Shown here piece by piece: positions 57,701-64,000 of a stretch of 64,000 nucleotides of DNA. The position numbers and the translations under genes were made by a program. Origin of the DNA: Antedon bifida (lineage: Eukaryota > Echinodermata > Crinoidea > Comatulida > Antedonidae). The stretch is from contig OY727096.1 in assembly GCA_963402885.1 (NCBI GenBank), positions 24,285,820 through 24,349,819 of the forward strand. Reading direction: 5' to 3'. Positions within the stretch are counted from its first letter, which is position 1, and each line of letters starts with the position of its first letter. The notes beneath the pieces are model-generated. The model ran no database searches. It saw only the letters and a list, made by a program, of their open reading frames with translations, and was not told the origin of the DNA.

Positions 57701-60700
57701 TGGACAAGTATGATAAAAGGTACTTTTTAATTATTTAAATAAAACAAATTGTATCAAGAATAAAATAGGCCTACATTTTTTAAATTTCAATGGTTTTTAG
57801 TCGCGTGCAACGCGACTCCACAGCTCACTATATCGGTCGGTTGGTCGGTCGGTCGTTCGGTAAACACTTGAGCACGCGACTGCAGCCATGTATATGGCCT
57901 TGTTTATACTTTGCAATTGTTTTGTGTAAGGCTTGGTACCTTTTTGTAATTACATTGTGGTCTATGATTTTTTGCTTTAAACAGTGATGCTTATTATTTA
58001 CACATATCGTACTAAGCATTGATATCAATGGCCACGGCGTTTTACTCACTGAGCCAAACCGTGATTTACGAAAATCATTCAAAGGATAGGTGTAATTAAT
58101 TAAAACTTCAACGGCGCGATCATTCGATACGGTAGACCGACTGCCGAAAGCGACCCGGCAGTGATTTTTTTTTCGTACATAAGTTGGGGACCCCTCACGA
58201 AACGTCACAAAATAAACATGAATAATTCATCAGTTAAATTTGTGATTACAACTGCGATACGATTCTAGGCCTAAGATGCTAGGTCAATTCACGTGATTTC
58301 CTTCGCGCACTCTTTTCCACACACACCACCACTATGCAAAATGTGTCGAGGCTAATCGACAGGTAGGCAAGACACATTCAACTAAGTAGTAATTGGACAT
58401 ATAGTATCCCAAACTAAAGGTTTATCTGTGAAAAAATTTAAAAGCATTGTCAATCTTTTGTTATTGATTTAGCCGCACAGAAAGAAATACGCACCCCCGA
58501 AATTCTAGCAAAAGAGTCGACTCCGGCCCAGAAATCTATGTACGAGGGAACAGAAGAATATTGGACAATCAAATTTAATACAAATGTATGTAGAGATATG
58601 AATTTATTTCACCATTACCGATTGTTCAAAGTCCTCACAAAGGACTAACGCATATATTATAGGCTATTGTTTTGTGTCAAGCTATACCTTTTTCATTTAA
58701 CATCAGAGGCAGCATTGTTTGGCATTACTGTATTGCCAATATTGCTGCTGGATTACAAGACACAAACAAAGATTGCATGGCTATATGAAAGATAGACTTC
58801 GCGCCATTTGTACTGTGAATACAGCCAAAAAAAGAGTTTGCTGCCTTCAACGTCACAGTTTAGTTAGTACGTTTTAAAACGTGTTGCCTCTTCTTGTTTG
58901 CTGCCTTCAACGTCTCAGTTTAAATATTAATACGCCTACCACTCATTCATTCATTCATTCATTTATTCGGTCAAAATCAACATACAAAACATGATACATA
59001 ACAATGTTACAATACAAAAAGTTAAAACTTGAGACTCACAATTAAAAAGAAGGAAAAAATGTTATAAACAATCTAAAACAATGCAAATGTCTAAAATGAT
59101 GGTTAAAAAATGGCTTAATAATGGTTTAAAAATGGCATAAAATACAGAATTAAAACAGAATATCGTTCAGTACCATAGTTTAAAAAAGTCATTAAGAACA
59201 CAAGTTATAAAAAAGACAATAAAATATTAAAAAGAGTTCATGACTTAGTAGCAATTATGATTGTTACTGTAAAACTAGATCTCACAGGAATAATATTATA
59301 TGCAGATTAAAAAATAATACCCTTTATTCTGAAATTATTATTGTGTGGACAAAAATAAATATAATAACAAAAACTATAAAAAGAAACCAAATTTCTTAAA
59401 ATTATTATACAATTGTAAGGAGGCAAATTATTTTTAACAGCCTCCTCTCTTATTTCCGTTTATTGTGACAACGCGATCTTTGACGAGTCAAATGCTATCA
59501 CTGTATTGTCTACAGGGCTACATTGTGTTGCTACTTACAGGTTATACGTCCTAAAAGGAAGGCACTCATCAAGATAATAGAAAATGGCACTACAAATGTA
59601 ATTGCAAAATATAATGCTGTTAATGAAACTCAAGTAAAATTCTCAGAAAGTGACCCAACTATTATTCAATTCCCTGCACCAACTGGACTAGAAGGAGGCA
59701 AAGTATATCTGGTGAGTGTGGATTCCGGAGCTGCTGTTAAATACTTTCCTGCAGGTCCATGTGGTGAAGGATCACCTTCTGTAGTTAATAGTGGAGTTGC
59801 AATGTATCCCTTTGAAATACGTAAGTAGGCTGCTATGCGAATTCAGCTGCAACTGACTGGTGGATTCTGTTACTTACAGTTCTTCCACATGGAGGAAATA
59901 ATATAGATATATGTACGTAGACCTATTTCCTCCATGGTTTTACAGTTCTTTCTTTAACATGTCAGTTTCCTTACAGTTTTTTCCTTACCCTGTCAGTTGC
60001 AGCTGACTGGTCTGTTACACAATTTAATTTTATAACTCTAAATCTAAGCCTTATTTACTAATGATCACGTGTTTCTTTTATAGCTAAGTCAGAACCGGAA
60101 GTAGAATGCGGTGATTCTTACATAAAAGTACTCATTCCTAAAACATACGTGAATAACATTCCAGCAGGTGAGCTTCACCTTCACGACAAAAAATGCAAAA
60201 TTGAGGACAATGGTGATGACTACCAGGCGAAGTTTGGTTATGATGAGTGCGGAACCAGAATTGTCGAGGTACAATGTTATCAGATTTAATCTCCATAAAG
60301 CTTGGTATCCACTTGAATGCAACGCAAGGACGTAAGCGCAACGCAATTGAGTTACCGTAACCAATCACAAACGACAGTTCGGGTGACCCATCGCGTCGTG
60401 ATTGGTTAAATTACGAACCAAGCTTAATGAATAATAGCCATCTTCCAAATAGATGAACACTTCATCTGCTGGGTCTTTGATTTTACAAAAAGATGTGTTA
60501 TCTTCATATCTTCAAACGTTTCCTTTCTTCCTTCTAAAAACCTTATGTTAGTTTACTGCCTCTCCTTCTGATTAACTGTTTATGCTAGTGATAAGTAATG
60601 GAAATGAAGATAGTTTATTGGGCCTATAGTCTAATTAGATGTAAACCTGAAAAAGTCTCTGTATTACTAGGCCTATCTATTACTAATACAGGAAGAAGTG

Positions 60701-62277
60701 TACTGATAACAAATGTATCATCTTGCCTACTGGCTGGCACCATTATTCCTCCATGCTGGCACCATAGCTAGACACAACAGATCCCAATTCTTTTTACAGA
60801 ATTGTGGGGTGATTGTGGTATTTTTGTACAGTAGGAATTTTAAAACGGGGCTTAAAGTATCATAATTTCGTATGTATTCTCTTCTCTTATACTGTGTGTA
60901 ATTTATGTTTTTTTTATATTGATTACATTCCAGCCTTCTTCAAATTCAAGGACTACAACATTCTACAACACAATCTTAGACGACCCGAAACCAATCTTCT
61001 TAGGTGGGTCGGTCACCAGAGCAAAACATAAGGTTGAAGTGCAAATTACATGTGAAATGAGTGGAGCAAGTGTTAGTAAAGTAATTTTTAAACCAGTTCG
61101 ACCACCCACAGGTGAAAAATACGCAGCGACTGGAAGGTTGAAGACTTACCTTAGGATGTATGAGGATTCGGGTTACACCAACGAAACCAGTGGACCTGTT
61201 TCAGTAAATATAAAAGAAAACATGTATTTTGCGGCCGGGAGCACTTCCGGTAAAAGCGTGGCGATCCAAAGCTGCATAGCAACGAATAAGTGTGGAACAG
61301 GAGATGACCAAAAATACACGTTCATTCAAAATGGGTATGTTAACTATGTTTATTTTGGGTTGCCAAATGTGATTTCAGTAATTAATTCCAATCTGTACTA
61401 CGGTGACGCATTTGCAAAGAGCCTAGTCACTGCTTATTCATTATGAGATTTAACAGATTATACACTATTAAAAGTAGGCTACCAGATTCAGAATATTTTC
61501 TGAAAAAAAAAATGTTCGGTTCTCAGTACTGTTACATCGTCATGACAATATTTCTCCAGGGGTATCATATGAACATTCTAGGCATAGAATCCCATGTGAT
61601 ACATAGATGGTTAAGGTTACGGATGGTTTGGATAAGGTATGTGTCACAGGTGTCACACATAAGCTGCTTTATCACGGAATGTGCTTATGAGACTGAACAC
61701 ACAGTAATAACCTATTAAAATACATTTCTTCCTGTTTTGATTGTGTAGATGTGGAATTGATCCATCTGTCAGACTTAGTTCTTCTGGTTTGAATCACCGT
61801 TTCTCCATCAAGTCGTTTGAATTCATGGATCAAGCATCTGACGAGGTAAGACTTTTATTTAAATACAAGCGCTAAGACATCTTTCTGTCTAAACTTGTAA
61901 TGATTATGGTAGGTTATGAAGTGGGTTAATTAATTTAGATAATATTTTCAGCACTTCCAATCTTTAAACAAAATTATTTATTTTGTTCACTTCACATCAT
62001 TTAATTTTAAAAAAAATGTAAAATCAATACGTATAGGAGCTACCTTATTATGAATTCACTATTTAAAATATATTCATTAATTTAACAATAACAAAAATGC
62101 TATTTTTAGATTGTTGTGAAGTGTAAGATAATTTCATGTAATAAAGAAAATGATGAATCCCGTTGCGCTACTCTCAAGGATGACCAATATTGCTCCTCCA
62201 AAGGACGACGCCGCCGAGGTAACCGAATCGGTACGTTTGAAGACGAAACTAATGCATTCATGACATTTAAAATGTAA
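51772..62277 (+). CDS. Gene E: divergent HYRGGT-domain / ZP-domain protein, 784 aa, 13 coding exons (intron 1 lost)
   Basis: Exons: 51772..52118, 52545..52729, 52821..52951, 53721..53868, 55113..55227, 56721..56867, 57136..57173, 58473..58585, 59541..59820, 60084..60268, 60934..61334, 61749..61845, 62110..62277. Signal peptide MKTLVLLAMALMAVDVYA, then SHYRGGTFYWEKLGKKEIRI: the first exon joins what are exons 1 and 2 in all the other genes, with no extra or missing codon. HYRGGT domain 19–270; Ig-like 271–370 (FSFTATDNNG); beta domain 371–501; ZP about 502–760; CSSKGRRRRG furin-type site and a 19-residue tail ending FMTFKM. It is the most divergent A/C/D-type member, yet the ZP-N exon and parts of exons 3 and 5 stay very close to gene C at the base level. 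The tail is anchorless, as in the other genes. Introns hold MITEs, LINE pieces and repeats. Confidence 0.9.
52262..52337. repeat. Perfect inverted repeat, 28-bp arms, gene E intron 2
   Basis: The left arm 52262–52289 (GATTTAAATCTTTAAAATTA…) and right arm 52310–52337 are exact reverse complements around a 20-base loop that contains AGGCCTAC-type sequence. The exact match points to a recent foldback element or a very young inverted duplication. It would form a strong hairpin in the pre-mRNA. Confidence 0.85.
54408..54810. repeat. Imperfect direct duplication, unit about 265 bp, gene E intron 5
   Basis: AATGGCAGTCAAAACAAAAA occurs at 54408 and 54673. Each is followed in the same order by an AGGCCTAGA motif, CATGCATCCTAGGCTGG or CATGAATCCTATGCTGG, and TTACTGG(T/G)CAGACCAACAG. 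The copies have drifted and differ by indels. Confidence 0.65.
54877..54903. repeat. Short perfect hairpin, gene E intron 5
   Basis: TTTAAGGGACCT, loop CTG, then AGGTCCCTTAAA: exact 12-base arms. A single occurrence; no role is evident. Confidence 0.7.
55860..56085 (+). mobile_element. Probable LINE 3' UTR remnant, gene E intron 6
   Basis: The text TGATCAGCTTCGGCTGGATG then GACCCTCGTAAAATATTG, ending in AATAAAAATAAAATAAA, is the typical 3' end of CR1/L2-like elements (…TCAGCTTCGGCTGA…TCG…AATAAATAAA). No coding part was recognised upstream. The left border is approximate. Confidence 0.45.
57650..58140. mobile_element. Third, decayed copy of the CCCGTGC/CGCACGG dispersed repeat, gene E intron 8
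   Basis: It shares CGCACGGTCTTT, then TATGTGGTTATATACTTT, and later CGTACTAAGCATTGATATCA and TTTTACTCACTGAGCCAAAC with the copies at 33918 and 49219. The tRNA-like head is present in the minus orientation. The interior has diverged. Confidence 0.5.
58838..59480. repeat. Short direct repeat and LINE/SINE-tail-like block, gene E intron 9
   Basis: GTTTGCTGCCTTCAACGTC occurs twice, about 60 bases apart (near 58838 and 58898). From 58944 a (CATT)n run leads into TTATTCGGTCAAAATCAACA, an A-rich block of about 500 bases. Read on the minus strand it resembles a retroposon ending in an (AATG)n tail. No coding match. Confidence 0.4.
60298..60425. mobile_element. MITE, AAGCTTGGT family, gene E intron (after ZP-N exon)
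   Basis: It begins AAGCTTGGTATCCACTTGAA and ends TTACGAACCAAGCTT, so the ends are inverted repeats (9 exact bases, then weaker). The interior has CGCAAGGACGTAAGCGCAAC and CCAATCACAAACGAC facing CGTGATTGGTTAAA, as in the element at 5181–5343. 128 bp, noncoding. Confidence 0.75.
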
Positions 62278-62623
62278 TCAAATAATAATTGTTGATTTTT
62301 AATTTTACTATGATTAATAATTTGCTCAGTGATAAACTGAACAAACTAAATTGAATTAAATTCAATTGATAGTATATATTTCATATGTGTTTAGAATTCG
62401 ATGTAGTCGGTCAATCGAATAACAATTTAAAAATTGATAATATTTTAGTTATATTACAATTACTTTGTGGAAGTAGTTGACTGAATAATCTTGTCTTACT
62501 TACTTCTCATTTAAAAACTTACTACTTTCATTGTATTTAGTCAAATTAAGTGAAAATTAATTGACAATATATCAACTTTATTGAATGTACGGAAATAGTA
62601 GACCGTTGAAAATGGTAGTTCTA

Positions 62624-62629
62624 AATAAA
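62624..62629 (+). promoter_or_regulatory. Gene E candidate polyadenylation signal
   Basis: AATAAA in CTAAATAAATGAAGG lies about 350 bases after the stop, making a 3'UTR longer than in the other genes. No nearer canonical hexamer was noticed. Confidence 0.5.
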
Positions 62630-63007
62630 TGAAGGTGTTGCAAATGAAATTGTTTTGAATTGGCCATCATTTGATGTATGCCTATGACGGTTGTGGTGAT
62701 GATAAATAACGGTGAATGTGATATGACGAGTTACCATTAATATGATTTATAACGAGATAGTGCATATAGATGTTTATTGGTCAACTTCGTTCTGGCCACT
62801 TGACTTTAAGCATTTACCTTAAAATTCGGTCTTTCAGCTTTTCCTTATCGGAAAATTAAAAATAAGCAAATAATTTTGAGTTAAATAATGACTCATTCAA
62901 GATTGATAAAATATACAGTAATAATATTTATGAGCCAATCGTTTGTGATTGATCAACCCACTTGCATTGCCCTAAGCGGTGCCAAACTTTACTAGTTCTT
63001 CCTGCCT

Positions 63008-63131
63008 AAGCTCTGTCTACACTATCAATGTAGTTTGACAAAAACAGTGTGATCAAGTAAATCATCAAGTTCATATATGGGCACCCCATCACATTTTTGT
63101 CACATAAAGTTTGAAAGTGTAGAGAAGGCTT
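63008..63131. mobile_element. MITE with AAGC(T/C)…GTCTACACTATCAA-type inverted ends
   Basis: The left end AAGCTCTGTCTACACTATCA and the reverse complement of the right end AAGCCTTCTCTACACTTTCA align for about 45 bases with several mismatches (both continue to GACAAAAA). 124 bp, noncoding, in the spacer after gene E. Confidence 0.75.
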
Positions 63132-63540
63132 TATGAGAGTTGCCAAATGCACTGATATAGGAATAACTAATTTTGGCGTCTGGATGTATGTCCGTTAATG
63201 GGACCAGTCTGATTTCGAGGAGGGGTTTCCGCAGAGGGAGATTCAACTGTAAATTTAATGCGAACAAGTAGGTATTGATTACCCTATAATTGACGTTTCT
63301 TAATCCGTTTTAGCATATATACCTAATCTTTACCCTAATCATGTCATTTGATTGACATTAAAGACCTAAACATACGAAACACTGACAACCGATACACAAA
63401 TTACGTATTCAATTTCATTTAATTATGCAATACAACTCTTACTATAAAAGTTGTCATAAGCAAAACGCATCAGAATTAATTAACAATAATTGGATGATAA
63501 TTGTTAAACAGTATTGTTGCTAATATCTCATTTTCAAAAA

Positions 63541-63786
63541 TGTAAAACAATATCGACTGGAATTGGAAAATTCATTTATTCCTAAATGTATTATTGTCTG
63601 ATACCTTGAGTTTTGGAGATTAGGCATATTGTTTTCACACATTTTATAAGTGATAAAAAGGTGAAAATATGAACAGTTTATTCATTTGGAGTGAAGACGT
63701 TCTAGAGTTATAGTGACAATAGAAAGTTTGTTGTGTTACGCATTAGCTTACCGAAACAGCAACTTCTTGTCTGTGCAGTTGATCAG
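63541..63786 (+). promoter_or_regulatory. Promoter and leader exon of a probable sixth gene (beyond the right edge)
   Basis: It is homologous to the gene E promoter at 50893–51166: TGTAAAACAATAT, TTATTCCTAAAT, TTTTCACACATTTTA and a TGATAAAAAG box in the same order. The putative leader ends at 63786 (GTTGATCAG|GTATTTTA), matching the E donor CATCAG|GTATTTTC. No coding exon appears before 64000; in gene E the ATG lies about 600 bases after this donor, so a next gene would start just outside. Confidence 0.6.
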
Positions 63787-64000
63787 GTATTTTAAAAATA
63801 TTATTTTCATGTTACATATTAAAACTGACTATTTGAAACTTAGGTAGGGCTAAATTAATTTTGAATACAGGATGTGTATACTGTACACGTTTTGAATGGC
63901 GTGTGAGTACAAATTTGTTGAGTACAAATTTGTTGACAACAAACCAACACTGGCTTAGGTTTAATATTTCATATTGAATTTACTCGTAATCAGTATGGAT

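Overview
The window is eukaryotic: AT-rich, with many short GT–AG introns, MITEs and LINE/SINE debris. The very frequent word AGGCCT(AC) and the gene families present suggest a marine invertebrate deuterostome, most likely an echinoderm. This is inference, and I cannot narrow the class.

Layout. The left edge (52–1585, minus strand) holds the 5' part of a short-chain dehydrogenase/reductase gene that runs off the window. Everything else is a head-to-tail, plus-strand tandem array of one secreted protein family: gene A (3666–10129), gene B (14600–26015), gene C (27747–36651), gene D (41281–48538) and gene E (51772–62277). At 63541–63786 there is a copy of the gene E promoter and leader exon, which probably belongs to a sixth gene beyond the right edge. 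Relics lie between the working genes: a B-type exon 3 (about 10465), an orphan B-type first exon (11460), a doubtful first exon (about 12715), and a B-type intron 13 plus exon 14 (39559–40033).

The protein. The canonical gene has 14 coding exons, and A, C and D all come out at 785 aa. Order: signal peptide; an N-terminal domain starting (A/S/R/L)HYRGGTF, the Y version of the metazoan/bacterial SHFRGG domain (exons 1–5); an Ig-like domain ending SFTATDxNG (exons 6–8); a second beta-type domain with W(T/Y)IxFD and TYNA-like motifs (exons 9–10); and a complete zona pellucida (ZP) module (exons 11–14) ending in a furin-type RRRR site. Only 17–19 residues follow the furin site, with no membrane or GPI anchor, so the proteins look like soluble, polymerising extracellular matrix or coat components. 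Intron phases are the same in every gene.

What stands out. Gene B carries exons 6–10 twice (1022 aa), which the matching phase-1 borders allow. Gene D is a mosaic: its 5' half matches C and its 3' half matches A, with introns about 97% alike by eye. Gene E has lost intron 1 exactly. A MITE in C intron 1 has its empty site preserved in D. Taken together, this is a young gene cluster shaped by unequal exchange, gene conversion and module duplication. What it does in the animal (egg coat, cuticle, adhesive or defence) cannot be read from the sequence.
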